Part shown: positions 6,131 through 15,759 of the stretch, piece by piece
Numbering within the stretch: the stretch's first letter is position 1
How the letters are laid out: each line of letters opens with the position of its first letter
Origin: Arenimonas terrae
GTDB taxonomy: Bacteria; Pseudomonadota; Gammaproteobacteria; Xanthomonadales; Xanthomonadaceae
Length of the DNA: 64,000 nucleotides
Reading direction: 5' to 3'
NCBI RefSeq assembly: GCF_006265115.1
Contig: NZ_SMDR01000002.1
Span: 371,743-435,742 of the forward strand
Position numbers and translations under genes: made by a program
The notes under the pieces: generated by a model
Database searches by the model: none
The model's input: the letters and a program-made list of their open reading frames with translations, nothing else
What the model was told of the DNA's origin: nothing

Positions 6131-8389
6131 TCAGGGATCCCCGGTTTCAACATAGGGCTTGCCGCTGCGGTAGAGCGCCAGCCGGGCGCGCATCCCTTCC
6201 AGGCTGTCATCGTCCGGAGCGAACCGGACGAGGTCGGCGATGGCTTCCTCCTGTTTCGCGACCGCCTCGGCGAACCGGCCGTTGGCAGCATGGCAGGCCG
6301 CCAGCGTGTCGACCTGGCCGGACGGAAGGAAGTCCTCTTCCCCGAGCCGGCGCGCCACGCGCCCGCCTTCCTCGCGATCGGCGACGTCCGCGTGCGGCGT
6401 CGTGCACAGCACCCAGGCCAGATTGTTGAGCACGAGCGCGTTGTCCTTGGCGTCCAAGGCACTCCGCCACATCTGGACCGCGCGGGCACGGCCTGCGTTC
6501 TCGCCGACCTCGTAGAAGTAGTAGAACGCCAGGCCGTCGATCGCGTCGACGTAACCGGCGTCGATCGCCTTCTGGACCCAGGCCTCGCCCGCCTCGGGCT
6601 CGGGGTCGCCGAAATCGCCGCGCATCATGCCCAGGCCCAGCAGTGTCTGCGACTCCCGGTCGCCGTCCTGTGCGTCCTTGAGGTAATACGTCCGCGCTTT
6701 TTCCGGATCCTTGTCGACGCCGACGCCGCGGAGGTGGAAGTCGGCCAGGTAGCGGCGCGCCTTGGCCCCGTTCTCGGTGTCCTCGAGGCTTTTGAGTATC
6801 TCGATCGCCCGGGCGGCGCCGAACCGCATGCCCTCGAGCCCTTCGGAATACAGCTCGACCAGTTCGAACATCGCCTGCTGGCTGCCGTACATCACCGCGC
6901 TGATCAGCCAGCGCTCCGCTTCCGGACCCTTGCGGGCCGCCCAGGCATCCCAGCCCAGGCGCGTCATCGCGTCCACGTCGCCGCCGGCGGCCGCCTGGCG
7001 GCGCCAATGGGCCGCGGCGTCCGGATCCGCCTTGACGCCGTCGCCATCCGCGAGACGGGTCGAATACACGTCCTGCGAGTAGGGATCGCCCAGATGCGCG
7101 GCCTTGACCAGCCACTCCAGCGCCTGCGCATCGTCGGCACGGTCGTGCAGCTGCTGCGCCAGGGCGATCGTCGCGGCGACCGAGCCGCCCCGGGCCGCGA
7201 CCTGGACGGCCTCGCGGTCGGCATCGGTCCAGTCCGAGGTCTTGGCGTCTTCGCGCGCCAACGCCAGAAGCACCGTCGCCGCCGGCAGGTCGCGCCGCGC
7301 CGCCTTGTCCAGACGTTCGAGCAGCGCGGCGCTGAACGGCTGCTTCATGCCCAGCTGGTAGCGGGCGAAATCGAGGCTGGCGCGTCCCGGGCCCATGGCC
7401 CGGTCGGCGGCATCGAGCAGGGCGAGGCTGGCGCGCTCGTCCTTGTCGACGCCGATGCCATGGGCATAGGCCAACGACAGCAGGACCGTCGGCGTGCCGT
7501 GGCCCTTCTCGACGAAGGGCAGCAGCGCATCCACCAGGCCCTCGCCACAGCCGGCGAACGGCTCGCGGTGGCAGGTGAGCAACCAGACATGGGCGGCGTG
7601 GACGCCGCCGATCTCGGCGATCGGGCGCAGCAGCGTCACCTTTTCGGCCGGGTCCTCGCTCGCGCTGGCGCGTCGGGCCGCGTCGAGGTCCAGGCCCATG
7701 ATCTGCTTCTGGTCCACGAAATGCCGGACCACGTTGTCCTGATAGGCCTTGCGGAACGCCGGGTAAACCGCATTCGCATCGTCGCGCGACAGCTGTACGT
7801 ACGTGTCGGTGAAGTCGAAAAGCAGGTGCCGTTCGCGCTTGTCCTCGGGATCCCAGGCCGCGACCTGGATGATCAGGTAGCGCTCCTGCGGCTGCGTTTC
7901 CAGCGACTGGTAGCGGAACTCCAGGCCGGATGCCTCGAGCAGGGCGTAGATGTCGCGTCCGACGACCACCCGGATCGGCGGCGAACTCCAGTCTGCCGGC
8001 GCCGACGCCAGCGCGTGCCGGGCCAGCGCGCCGAACCAGGCCAGATGCCGCTCCGCCCCGGACTCGTCCCCCAGCAGATCGGCGCAGCGGTAGGCCAGGT
8101 AGTGGATGGACAGGCCGACCGGCACCGTGGCCACGGCCCGCTCCAGCGCATCGGCGTGCTCGCGGCAGCCCTGGGCCGACGGTTTCTGGTCGTCGTCCTC
8201 GGCCTTGAATGCCTCCGAATAGGCGTCGTAGACGGCTTCGGCGTCCGCCTCGGCGAGAAACTTCTTCCACGCCGCATCGACGGCAGCGGGCGAGACATCG
8301 GGATCCTTGGCGAACACCGGCGCCGTGGCCAGGAGGAACGCCGGAACCAGGAGCCAGGACCATCCGCCGCCGCGCTTACTCTTCGTCAT
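6131..8389 (-). CDS. Exported Sel1-repeat (TPR-like) protein
   Basis: This 752-residue protein starts with a clear signal peptide (basic TKSKRGGG, then a hydrophobic run ending VFA) and so is periplasmic or beyond. The body has multiple Sel1-like helical repeats, seen as recurring G-x-G-V-x-K/D-x3-A-x4 patterns such as GIGVDKDERASLALLDAA and GVGVDKDPEKARTYYL. These repeats mediate protein-protein contacts. Its start overlaps the end of the upstream DUF3857 gene by 14 nt, and the HAD phosphatase gene follows by 3 nt, so the three form one operon. The partner and pathway are unknown. Confidence 0.88.
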   Translation of the reverse strand: MTKSKRGGGWSWLLVPAFLLATAPVFAKDPDVSPAAVDAAWKKFLAEADAEAVYDAYSEAFKAEDDDQKPSAQGCREHADALERAVATVPVGLSIHYLAYRCADLLGDESGAERHLAWFGALARHALASAPADWSSPPIRVVVGRDIYALLEASGLEFRYQSLETQPQERYLIIQVAAWDPEDKRERHLLFDFTDTYVQLSRDDANAVYPAFRKAYQDNVVRHFVDQKQIMGLDLDAARRASASEDPAEKVTLLRPIAEIGGVHAAHVWLLTCHREPFAGCGEGLVDALLPFVEKGHGTPTVLLSLAYAHGIGVDKDERASLALLDAADRAMGPGRASLDFARYQLGMKQPFSAALLERLDKAARRDLPAATVLLALAREDAKTSDWTDADREAVQVAARGGSVAATIALAQQLHDRADDAQALEWLVKAAHLGDPYSQDVYSTRLADGDGVKADPDAAAHWRRQAAAGGDVDAMTRLGWDAWAARKGPEAERWLISAVMYGSQQAMFELVELYSEGLEGMRFGAARAIEILKSLEDTENGAKARRYLADFHLRGVGVDKDPEKARTYYLKDAQDGDRESQTLLGLGMMRGDFGDPEPEAGEAWVQKAIDAGYVDAIDGLAFYYFYEVGENAGRARAVQMWRSALDAKDNALVLNNLAWVLCTTPHADVADREEGGRVARRLGEEDFLPSGQVDTLAACHAANGRFAEAVAKQEEAIADLVRFAPDDDSLEGMRARLALYRSGKPYVETGDP

Positions 8390-10403
8390 TGTCTGCCTCC
8401 TGCATGGCGCCGCGCAGCAACGCCTTCAGGCGGCGGTCGCGGTCGCGGCTTTCGATCGGGGTGGGCATGCCGAAACTCAGGTTGATGCCCATGTGGTCGC
8501 GGATGTCGCGGATGGCGCCGATGTAGTCGGCGATCTCGCCTTCGGTGACATGGTCTCGTGACCATTTCAGTTCGTGCACCACCGAAACGGTGCCGCCGTC
8601 CTGACCGATCTTTCGGCGGTAGGACGCCGGGCCGGCCGTGGCCCGGGTCTCGCCCGGCAGCGTCGACAGGACCCAGCCCGGCGGCAGGTCCACCCGGACC
8701 TCGTGCCGCAGCCTGGCGGGACGATCCAGCTCCAGCGGCGCCGTCCGGTCCATCGCACCCGGCAGCTCGGCATCGGCGGACAGCGTTTCCGCGAAGGATT
8801 CGAGGTAACGCCGGTCGCCGTCGCGCTGCACCGGTGCGGCCAGCCGGTAATGCTCTTCCACCACCAGGCGGTTGGCGTCCTCGTCCTGGCTGACCTGCGT
8901 CGGGCTGGCCACGGTCAGGTCGCCATACCGCTTCCGGTAGTAGTTGCTGAAGTCCTCGGACATGCGCTCGAGCGTCTGGCTCTGCAGACGGAGCCGGGCC
9001 CGCTCGGCGCGCGCGCCGCGGTACTGGGTGCGGACCCGCAGTTCGGCCGTGCCCTTGTCGGCGTCGAGAACGAAGTGTTCGACCACCTCGACGCCGTTGT
9101 CGACCTTTTCCGGCGCCGACATTTCCACCAGCCGGTCCGAACCGCGGGCGACCGGCAGGGCCAATCCGGTCGTACCCAGGTCCATCTGCCGCAGGTCGCC
9201 GCGCTGCCCGGTGCGGGTCGCGTCGAGCCAGAAGTCCTGGCCATCGATACGGGCGCGCGCAATGACGTGGTTGAACGCAGAGGCGGCGGGCAGTTCGTCC
9301 GCCAGGCCGCGGCTGGTCGACACCAGGGCCGGGACCGCCTCGATGTCGAGTTCGCGCAGCAGCGCCACCAGCAGCTGGGTCTTGTCCTTGCAATCACCGT
9401 AGCGCCGCTGCCAGGTCACCGCCGGGGCATGCGGCTTGTGGGTGTTGTCGCCCATCTCGACGCCGAAGTAGCGGACCTCTTCCTGCACCAGCTTCAGCGC
9501 GGCAGCGGCGCGCTCGTGAGCGCTGCCGAGCTTCCGCCACTGCGCGACACGGAGCTGGAGTTCGGCCGGAATCGCCGCGTCGGCGGGGTAGAGCCTCAGG
9601 GCCCAGTCGACGATGTCGGACCAGCGCCGCTGCTCCGAAATCTGGAGGCGCGGATAGGGATTGAACCAGTTCGGGTAGCCCCCGAGATCGCGGATGGCCT
9701 CGATATCGAGCAACCGGAACGAAAGTTCCAGCGCGTCCGGGCGCTGGGCCCGCTCGGGTGCCGGCGCCGTGCCCTGACGCAGCACTTCGACCCGGGTACC
9801 GGGATCGAACAGGATGCGGCCCGTGCGCAGCGCGATCGGCGCGGACCAGGCCAGCAGGAATCCATCCGCCGTGTTGCCCTCGAGGATGGGGTTGCTTCCG
9901 TCGATGGTGTAGGCGATCCGGATCACGTCGCCGACACGCACGTCCTCGAGCACGATCAATGCGGTGACGCTGCCGTCGGAGAGGTCTTCCTCGAAACCCG
10001 CCTCGCGACGGGCCAGCGAGATCTGCTCCGGCACCAGGCGGTCCAGCCAGCGGCCGTCGCGGCGCAGTTCGACCCGGTGGATGGTCAGGGTCTGGAACTG
10101 CGGGCTGAAGTTGACACTGAAGCGTGCCGCGCTTCCGAGCGTGGCGGTGGAGCGGGCCTCGTAGGCGAAGACCTCATGGTCGAGGTGCCGCCCGCCGCGG
10201 CGGTCGACCTGGCGATCAAGCAGCCAGTAGCGCCACGGCGCCTCGACGCCCTCATCCTTCCAGGTGTCGGGAACCGCCACCGGCACCACGAAGCCAGGCT
10301 CCGGGGCAACGGTGAAACGGTATTCGCCGCGTTCGTGCACCACTTCCCCGGCCCAGGCCGGCAGGACGGCCATCGCCAGGACCAACCACCACAGTCGACG
10401 CAT
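8376..10403 (-). CDS. DUF3857 domain / transglutaminase-like secreted protein
   Basis: This 675-residue protein begins with a signal peptide (MRRLWWLVLAMAVLPAWA). Residues about 50-230 fit a DUF3857 domain and about 290-400 a transglutaminase-like (cysteine protease fold) domain. The catalytic triad looks intact: Cys338 in YGDCKDKT, His379 in FNHVIA and Asp394 in FWLDAT. The remaining 270 residues form a beta-rich C-terminal region. Such proteins occur widely in Gram-negatives, and their reaction is not known. It is the first gene of a three-gene operon with the Sel1 protein (14-nt overlap) and the HAD phosphatase, inserted between pgk and pyk. Confidence 0.88.
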   Translation of the reverse strand: MRRLWWLVLAMAVLPAWAGEVVHERGEYRFTVAPEPGFVVPVAVPDTWKDEGVEAPWRYWLLDRQVDRRGGRHLDHEVFAYEARSTATLGSAARFSVNFSPQFQTLTIHRVELRRDGRWLDRLVPEQISLARREAGFEEDLSDGSVTALIVLEDVRVGDVIRIAYTIDGSNPILEGNTADGFLLAWSAPIALRTGRILFDPGTRVEVLRQGTAPAPERAQRPDALELSFRLLDIEAIRDLGGYPNWFNPYPRLQISEQRRWSDIVDWALRLYPADAAIPAELQLRVAQWRKLGSAHERAAAALKLVQEEVRYFGVEMGDNTHKPHAPAVTWQRRYGDCKDKTQLLVALLRELDIEAVPALVSTSRGLADELPAASAFNHVIARARIDGQDFWLDATRTGQRGDLRQMDLGTTGLALPVARGSDRLVEMSAPEKVDNGVEVVEHFVLDADKGTAELRVRTQYRGARAERARLRLQSQTLERMSEDFSNYYRKRYGDLTVASPTQVSQDEDANRLVVEEHYRLAAPVQRDGDRRYLESFAETLSADAELPGAMDRTAPLELDRPARLRHEVRVDLPPGWVLSTLPGETRATAGPASYRRKIGQDGGTVSVVHELKWSRDHVTEGEIADYIGAIRDIRDHMGINLSFGMPTPIESRDRDRRLKALLRGAMQEADNDEE

Positions 10404-10425
10404 ACCGTTCTCTCGGACCGGAAGT

Positions 10426-11598
10426 TCAGTGCCGTGACTTTAGCGCAGTCACGGCCGGCAGTTCCTTGCCCTCGCAGAACTCCAGGAAGGCGCCGCCGCC
10501 GGTGCTGATGTAGCCGATGCCGGCCTCGACGCCGTACTTGTCCACCGCGGCCAGGGTGTCGCCGCCACCGGCGATCGAAAAGGCCGGGGAATCGGCGATG
10601 GCCTGGGCCAGCACCTGGGTGCCCTTGCCGAAGGCGTCGAACTCGAACACGCCGACCGGGCCGTTCCAGACCACGGTGCCGGCCTTCTTGATCATTTCCG
10701 CATAGCGCGCGGCGGTTTCCGGACCGATGTCCAGGATCATGTCGTCGGCACCGACTTCGTTGACCTTCTTCACCGTCGCCGGCGCGTCGGCCGCGAAGGC
10801 CGGGGCCACGACCACGTCGGTCGGAATCGGGATGTCGGCGCCGCGCGCCCTGGCGTCGGCGATGATCTGGCGCGCGGTGTCGAGCAGATCGTTCTCGCAC
10901 AGCGACTTGCCGACCGGGTGGCCGACGGCGGCGATGAAGGTATTGGCGATGCCGCCGCCGACGATCAGCTGGTCGACCTTGGACACCAGGTTCGACAGCA
11001 GCTCGAGCTTGGTGCTGACCTTGCTGCCGGCGACGATGGCGATCAGCGGGCGTGCCGGCGCTTCGAGCGCCTTGGCCAGCGCGTCGAGCTCCGCCATCAG
11101 CAGCGGGCCGCCGCAGGCGACCTTGGCGAAGCGGATCGCGCCGTGCGTCGAGGCCTGGGCGCGGTGCGCGGTGCCGAAGGCGTCCATGACGTAGACGTCG
11201 CAGAGTGCGGCGTACTTCTTCGACAGCGTCTCGTCGTCCTTGCCCTCGCCGACGTTCATGCGGCAGTTCTCGAGCAGCACCAGCTGGCCCGGCTTGACGT
11301 CGACGCCGTCGGTCCAGTCCTTCCGCAGCGGCACCTCGCGGCCGAGCAGCTCGGACAGGCGCGCGGCAACCGGGGCGAGCGAATCCTCCTGGGTCCAGAC
11401 GCCCTCCTTCGGCCGGCCCAGGTGCGAGGTCACCATCACCGCAGCCCCCTTCTCCAGCGCCAACCGGATCGTCGGCAGGGCGGCCGTGATGCGCTGTTCG
11501 GACGTGATGCGCCCGTCCTTGACCGGCACGTTCAGGTCTTCGCGGATCAGCACGCGCTTGCCGGCCAGGTCGAGGTCGGCCATGCGGAGGATGGTCAT
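10426..11598 (-). CDS. pgk: Phosphoglycerate kinase
   Basis: This 390-residue enzyme transfers phosphate from 1,3-bisphosphoglycerate to ADP. The N-terminal signature [12 protein letters not shown], then TSHLGRP, and the C-terminal nucleotide site GPVGVFEFD and [11 protein letters not shown] are all present. The start at 11598 ([15 protein letters not shown]) has a GGAG upstream and aligns with homologues; the longer in-frame start at 11637 would add 13 unlikely residues. It lies 22 nt upstream of the DUF3857 gene on the same strand, so the DUF3857/Sel1/HAD genes may be read through from pgk. Confidence 0.97.
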   Translation of the reverse strand: MTILRMADLDLAGKRVLIREDLNVPVKDGRITSEQRITAALPTIRLALEKGAAVMVTSHLGRPKEGVWTQEDSLAPVAARLSELLGREVPLRKDWTDGVDVKPGQLVLLENCRMNVGEGKDDETLSKKYAALCDVYVMDAFGTAHRAQASTHGAIRFAKVACGGPLLMAELDALAKALEAPARPLIAIVAGSKVSTKLELLSNLVSKVDQLIVGGGIANTFIAAVGHPVGKSLCENDLLDTARQIIADARARGADIPIPTDVVVAPAFAADAPATVKKVNEVGADDMILDIGPETAARYAEMIKKAGTVVWNGPVGVFEFDAFGKGTQVLAQAIADSPAFSIAGGGDTLAAVDKYGVEAGIGYISTGGGAFLEFCEGKELPAVTALKSRH

Positions 11599-11693
11599 GA
11601 GGGGCTCCGGGGAGGGGTGTGCGGGGAAGAACCGCATTTTCCCCCGCGGAGGCGGGCCGGGGCAAACCGCGGGGCCGCATGGGAGAATGCGCC

Positions 11694-12254
11694 ATGGCCA
11701 TCGAACCGATCGACCCGCCCGTGCTCGAAAGCGACCGCGTGCGCCTGCGCCCGCTGCGCACGGCCGACGCGGCCGATGTGTTCGCGCTCTACAGCGACCC
11801 CGAGGTCTGCCGCTACTGGAGCTTCGCGCCCTGGACCGAGCTGGCCCAGGCCCAGGCCTGGCTGGCCGAACGCATGCCGATGCGGCCTCCGTCCGTCTAC
11901 GGCTGGGCCCTGACCGAGCCCGGCGAGGACCGCTTCATCGGCACCACCGCGCTGTTTTCGCTGAGCGGCCCGAACCAGCGCGCCGAACTCGGCTATTCCC
12001 TGCTGCCGGCGCGCCAGGGCCGCGGCCTCGCGCGCGAGGCGGTGCGCCTGGCGCTGGACCACGCCTTCGGGCCGCTGGGCCTGGAGCGGGTCGAGGCCGA
12101 CGTGGATCCGCGCAACGAACCCTCCTGGCGCCTGCTCGAGCATTTCGGCTTCCAGCGCGAAGGCCTGCTGCGCAACCGCTGGCGGGTGGGCGGCGAGTTC
12201 GCCGATTCGTGGATCTACGGCCTGCTTCGGCCCGACTACCGGAGGGCCGCATGA
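11694..12254 (+). CDS. GNAT-family N-acetyltransferase (RimJ/RimL type)
   Basis: This 186-residue protein belongs to the Acetyltransf_3 group, which acetylates the amino group of proteins or small molecules using acetyl-CoA. The N-terminal [21 protein letters not shown] is typical, the acetyl-CoA loop is [15 protein letters not shown], and [20 protein letters not shown] is the classic C-terminal signature. The ATG at 11694 follows GGGAGA at a good distance. The stop overlaps the next start by 4 nt (ATGA), so it is translationally coupled to the Sua5 gene. The physiological substrate is not known; a ribosomal-protein or tRNA-related role would suit the neighbour but is inference. Confidence 0.9.
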   Translation: MAIEPIDPPVLESDRVRLRPLRTADAADVFALYSDPEVCRYWSFAPWTELAQAQAWLAERMPMRPPSVYGWALTEPGEDRFIGTTALFSLSGPNQRAELGYSLLPARQGRGLAREAVRLALDHAFGPLGLERVEADVDPRNEPSWRLLEHFGFQREGLLRNRWRVGGEFADSWIYGLLRPDYRRAA

Positions 12255-13219
12255 GCTTCGGCATCGCCGACGCCGTCGCCGCCCTGCGTCGGGGCGAGGC
12301 CATCGGCCTGCCCACCGAGACGGTGTACGGGCTGGCCGCCGATGCCTCGCGGCCCGAGGCGGTGCGCCGGATCTTCGAACTCAAGGGCCGGCCGGCGGAC
12401 CATCCGCTGATCGTGCACATCGCCGGCGCTTCGCGACTGGACGCCTGGGCCACCGACATTCCCGCCGCGGCGCGCACGCTGGCCTCCGCCTTCTGGCCCG
12501 GCCCGCTGACCCTGATCCTGCGCAAGCAGGCGCACGTTCCGGACGAAGTCACCGGCGGCCAAGCCACCGTCGGCCTGCGCTGCCCCGCCCACCCGATCGC
12601 GCTGGACGTGCTGCGCGCCTTCGGCGGCGGCCTGGCCGCACCTTCGGCCAACCGCTTCGGCCGCATCAGCCCGACCACCGCCGCGCACGTGCGCGAGGAA
12701 TTCGGCGACGCGGTGCCGGTGGTGCTCAATGGCGGCGAGTGCACGATCGGCATCGAAAGCACGATCCTGGACCTGTCCTCGGACACGCCGCGCATCCTGC
12801 GGCCCGGCATGATCAGCCGCGCGCAGATCGAAGCGGTGATCGGACCGGTCGCGGACGGTGTCGCCGGCGACAGCCCGCGCGCCTCCGGCACGCTCGAGGC
12901 GCACTACGCGCCGCGCACGCCGCTGCTGCTGCTGCCGCGCCCCGCGCTGCTGGACGAAGCCCGCCAGCAGTCGGCGTTCGGAAAGCGCATCGCCGTGCTG
13001 GCGCTCGACACCCTTCCGGACGGACTCGATGGCCTGGCCCTGCCCGCGGCCGCGGATGCCTATGCGCATGGCCTGTACGCCGCGCTGCGCACGCTCGACG
13101 CGCGCGGCGTCAACCTGCTGCTGGCCGAACGCCCGCCCGAAGACGGCGCCTGGCTGGCCGTGCACGACCGCCTGCGCCGCTCCGCGGCCGGCGCCGGCGC
13201 GGGCGACGACGCCCCATGA
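12251..13219 (+). CDS. L-threonylcarbamoyladenylate synthase (Sua5/YciO/YrdC family)
   Basis: This 322-residue protein makes threonylcarbamoyl-AMP from threonine, bicarbonate and ATP for the t6A modification of tRNAs. The YrdC-like domain (about 1-200) has GLPTETVYGLAADA, the RNA/ATP site KGRPADHPLIVH, and APSANRFGRISPTTA. A separate C-terminal Sua5 domain follows (from about residue 215, starting GTLEAHYAPRTPLLLL), so it is of the long Sua5 type rather than the short TsaC type. It overlaps its neighbours by 4 nt on both sides, being the middle gene of a three-gene operon. Confidence 0.95.
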   Translation: MSFGIADAVAALRRGEAIGLPTETVYGLAADASRPEAVRRIFELKGRPADHPLIVHIAGASRLDAWATDIPAAARTLASAFWPGPLTLILRKQAHVPDEVTGGQATVGLRCPAHPIALDVLRAFGGGLAAPSANRFGRISPTTAAHVREEFGDAVPVVLNGGECTIGIESTILDLSSDTPRILRPGMISRAQIEAVIGPVADGVAGDSPRASGTLEAHYAPRTPLLLLPRPALLDEARQQSAFGKRIAVLALDTLPDGLDGLALPAAADAYAHGLYAALRTLDARGVNLLLAERPPEDGAWLAVHDRLRRSAAGAGAGDDAP

Positions 13220-13863
13220 AGGCCGCGCCGCGCTTCAGTGCCTGGGCCGCCGTTCCCGACGGCATCACGGCGCTGATGTTCGCGGTGGTGTGGTGCTTTC
13301 CCTTCGCGTTCGGCGCGCTGTCGGTGAAGACGGCTATGCTGACGATGCTGGTGGAGTTCTTCCTGATCCACGCCACCGGATTTTTCACGGCGCTGGACGG
13401 CAATTCGCGCGTACCGGCGCGGCTGCGGATCGGTAGCCTGGCCGGCCTGAGCCTGTTCTACGTGTTGATGATCGGCGCCTTCGCCTGGGCCTTCGGCGAA
13501 TGGTGGCCGTTGCTGGCGTTCGCCTGGCTGGTGGTCGGCAAGGTGCTGTGGGCGCGCGGCGACGAAGCCGGAGACGACGCGACGATGTGGAAGATGGCGG
13601 CCTGGGCCGGCTCCGTGGCCGCCTACCTGTTCGCCGTGGCCGTGACCTCGATCGTGCCGCTGCCGCGACTGGGCATGCGCGAGGAACTGCAACCGCGTTT
13701 CGGCTTCGGCGACAGCATGAGCGGCGCCTGGGTAGAACAGCCGCAGTCCGTGGTGGCGATGGGCGTGCTGTACTTCGGCCTGCTGTGCGCGGCCAAGGTG
13801 CTGGCGGCACGCTGGCAGGCAAAGCGCACGGCACGGGCCGCGGCGGCACCGACGGCGTCCTGA
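13216..13863 (+). CDS. Integral membrane protein of unknown function
   Basis: This 215-residue protein has about five hydrophobic segments, at roughly 15-35, 40-58, 73-95, 98-108 and 125-145, with another near 180-197. A loop with EELQPRFGFGDSMSGAW sits between the last two. I recognise no family motif. The ATG overlaps the Sua5 stop by 4 nt, so it is the last gene of the GNAT-Sua5 operon. It is followed by a strong bidirectional terminator. It could be a small transporter or a membrane-anchored accessory protein, but nothing in the sequence decides this. Confidence 0.85.
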   Translation: MKAAPRFSAWAAVPDGITALMFAVVWCFPFAFGALSVKTAMLTMLVEFFLIHATGFFTALDGNSRVPARLRIGSLAGLSLFYVLMIGAFAWAFGEWWPLLAFAWLVVGKVLWARGDEAGDDATMWKMAAWAGSVAAYLFAVAVTSIVPLPRLGMREELQPRFGFGDSMSGAWVEQPQSVVAMGVLYFGLLCAAKVLAARWQAKRTARAAAAPTAS

Positions 13864-13868
13864 AAACA

Positions 13869-13895
13869 GGAAGCCCCGGCCAGGCCGGGGCTTCC
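13869..13895. terminator. Bidirectional intrinsic terminator between convergent genes
   Basis: A perfect 12-bp stem (GGAAGCCCCGGC at 13869-13880, complement at 13884-13895) with a 3-nt loop lies between the membrane protein gene and gap. The minus-strand side is followed by CTGTTTTCA, giving a T-tract for gap. Confidence 0.85.
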
Positions 13896-13915
13896 ATGAA
13901 GCGATGCCGCCGGAG

Positions 13916-14929
13916 TTACTTCGCGGCCATCAGCGCCAGCGTCGTGTCGAGCATGCGGTTGGAGAAACCCCACTCGTTGTCGTACCAGGCGCCGACCTTC
14001 ACCAGCGTGCCGCCCATGACCTGGGTCAGCGTGCTGTCGTAGACCGAACTGCGCGGATCGTGGTTGAAGTCGACCGAGACCAGCGGCTGCGTGTTGAAGC
14101 CCAGCACGCCCTTGAGCTCGCCCTCGCTGGCGGCCTTCACGGCAGCGTCGATCTCTTCCTTGGTGGTGTCGCGCTTGGCGACGAAGGACAGGTCGACGAA
14201 GGATACGTTGATGGTCGGCACGCGCATCGAGAAGCCGGTCAGCTTGCCGTTGAGCTCCGGCAGCACCAGGCCGACCGCGGCGGCGGCGCCGGTCTTGGTC
14301 GGGATCTGCGACATGGTCGCGCTGCGGGCGCGGCGCAGGTCGCTGTGGTAGACGTCGGTCAGCACCTGGTCGTTGGTGTAGGCGTGGATGGTGGTCATCA
14401 GGCCGTGCACGATGCCGATCTTCTCGTTCAGCACCTTGGCCAGCGGCGCCAGGCAGTTGGTGGTGCAGGATGCGTTCGAGATGACGGTGTCGGACGCCTT
14501 CAGCGTGCCGTGGTTGACGCCGAACACGACGGTGTTGTCGACGTCGTTGCCGCCCGGGGCCGAGATGACCACCTTCTTGGCGCCGGCGGCGAGATGCGCG
14601 CCGGCCTTGGCCTTCGAGGTGAACAGGCCGGTGCACTCGAACACGACATCCACGCCCAGCTCGGCCCAGGGCAGCTTGGCCGGATCGCGCTCGGCGCAGA
14701 CGCGGATGCGGTCGCCGTTGACGACCATGTGGTTGCCGTCCACCGACACGTCGGCGTTGAAGCGGCCGTGCGCGGTGTCGAAACGGGTCAGGTGCGCATT
14801 GGTCTCGGCGTCGCCCAGGTCGTTGATGGCCACGATCTGGATCTCGTGGGTGCGCTTGGATTCGTAAAGCGCGCGGAGGATGTTGCGACCGATGCGGCCG
14901 TAGCCGTTGATGGCGACCTTGATGGACAT
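13916..14929 (-). CDS. gap: Glyceraldehyde-3-phosphate dehydrogenase, type I
   Basis: This 337-residue enzyme oxidises glyceraldehyde 3-phosphate to 1,3-bisphosphoglycerate with NAD. The protein starts [20 protein letters not shown] (Rossmann fold), contains the active-site segment [13 protein letters not shown] with the catalytic cysteine, and ends [12 protein letters not shown]. The chosen ATG at 14929 is preceded by AGGAG; longer in-frame starts add non-homologous sequence. It has its own promoter (-10 TAAAAT at 14980-14985) and a strong terminator. Confidence 0.97.
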   Translation of the reverse strand: MSIKVAINGYGRIGRNILRALYESKRTHEIQIVAINDLGDAETNAHLTRFDTAHGRFNADVSVDGNHMVVNGDRIRVCAERDPAKLPWAELGVDVVFECTGLFTSKAKAGAHLAAGAKKVVISAPGGNDVDNTVVFGVNHGTLKASDTVISNASCTTNCLAPLAKVLNEKIGIVHGLMTTIHAYTNDQVLTDVYHSDLRRARSATMSQIPTKTGAAAAVGLVLPELNGKLTGFSMRVPTINVSFVDLSFVAKRDTTKEEIDAAVKAASEGELKGVLGFNTQPLVSVDFNHDPRSSVYDSTLTQVMGGTLVKVGAWYDNEWGFSNRMLDTTLALMAAK

Positions 14930-14979
14930 GACGTCTCCTGGGAACCGCCAGACGGGCGGGTGGGGGTGGAAAGCCCGGC

Positions 14980-14985
14980 ATTTTA
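14980..14985 (-). promoter_or_regulatory. Putative -10 element of the gap promoter
   Basis: The minus strand reads TAAAAT (5 of 6) about 50 nt upstream of the gap start. The -35 is GC-rich and weak. Confidence 0.4.
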
Positions 14986-15092
14986 GCAACCCCGGGGCCC
15001 CGGTCCCAGCATCGGCGGATTTGACCATCCTCAAGGCGGCACCCCGAGACCGGGCGGACACTGGCGCCATTCACCCACCGGAGCTCGTCCCC

Positions 15093-15713
15093 ATGCACCT
15101 TTCCAAGCTGATCGCCCCCCTCGCCTGCGCCTGTGCGCTGGCCCTGACCGCCCCCGCCCAGGCCCAGGAGGCCGGGGACTGGACCTTCTCGGTGGGCGCC
15201 CACACGGTTGCCCCGAAGTCCGGCAACGGCCGCCTGGCGGGAGGCGCCCTGGCGGCCGACGTCGGCAACGACTGGCGCCCGACCGTCACCGCCGAATACT
15301 TCTTCAGCCCGAACTGGGGCCTGGAAGTGCTGGCCGCCCTGCCCTTCGAGCACGACATCCGGGTCAACGGCGTGGGCGCCGGTTCGACCAAGCACCTGCC
15401 GCCGACCGTGAGCCTGCAGTACCACTTCCAGGGCGAGCGCGTGACGCCGTTCCTGGGCCTGGGCGTGAACTACACGGCCTTCTTCGACGAGCAGGTCCGC
15501 GGCCCGCTGGCCGGCGCCGACCTCGAGCTGGACGCGTCCTGGGGCCTGGCCGCGCACGGCGGCGTGGATATCGCCGTCGGCGACCACAAGTGGCTGCGCC
15601 TGGATGCCCGCTGGATCGACATCGACACCGACGTGAGCGTGAACGGCGCCGACGTCGGCACGGTGCAGATCGACCCCTGGGTCTACGGCGCGGCCTTCGT
15701 CTGGTCGTTCTGA
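15093..15713 (+). CDS. ompW: OmpW-family outer membrane protein
   Basis: This 206-residue protein has a signal peptide (MHLSKLIAPLACACALALTA followed by PAQAQ) and a mature part that matches the eight-stranded OmpW barrel: WTFSVGAHTVAPKS near the N-terminus, TVTAEYFFSPNWGLEVLAAL, LPPTVSLQYHF, and WLRLDARWIDIDTDV, ending VWSF with a terminal aromatic as outer membrane barrels do. OmpW forms a narrow hydrophobic channel in the outer membrane. GGAG lies 10 nt before the chosen ATG; an upstream frame start overlaps gap and was rejected. A lone -35-like TTGACC is at 15021-15026. Confidence 0.93.
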   Translation: MHLSKLIAPLACACALALTAPAQAQEAGDWTFSVGAHTVAPKSGNGRLAGGALAADVGNDWRPTVTAEYFFSPNWGLEVLAALPFEHDIRVNGVGAGSTKHLPPTVSLQYHFQGERVTPFLGLGVNYTAFFDEQVRGPLAGADLELDASWGLAAHGGVDIAVGDHKWLRLDARWIDIDTDVSVNGADVGTVQIDPWVYGAAFVWSF

Positions 15714-15759
15714 GCCCGCGATGGCGACGTTCATGGCCGCTGGCGTAAAGTCCGCGGCC

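Noticed and set aside
3596-8485. A 1629-codon open frame on the plus strand
   Set aside because: It runs antisense to pyk, the HAD gene and the Sel1 gene. Its translation is rich in His, Gln, Arg and Gly with no domain, which is the shadow of high-GC third codon positions.
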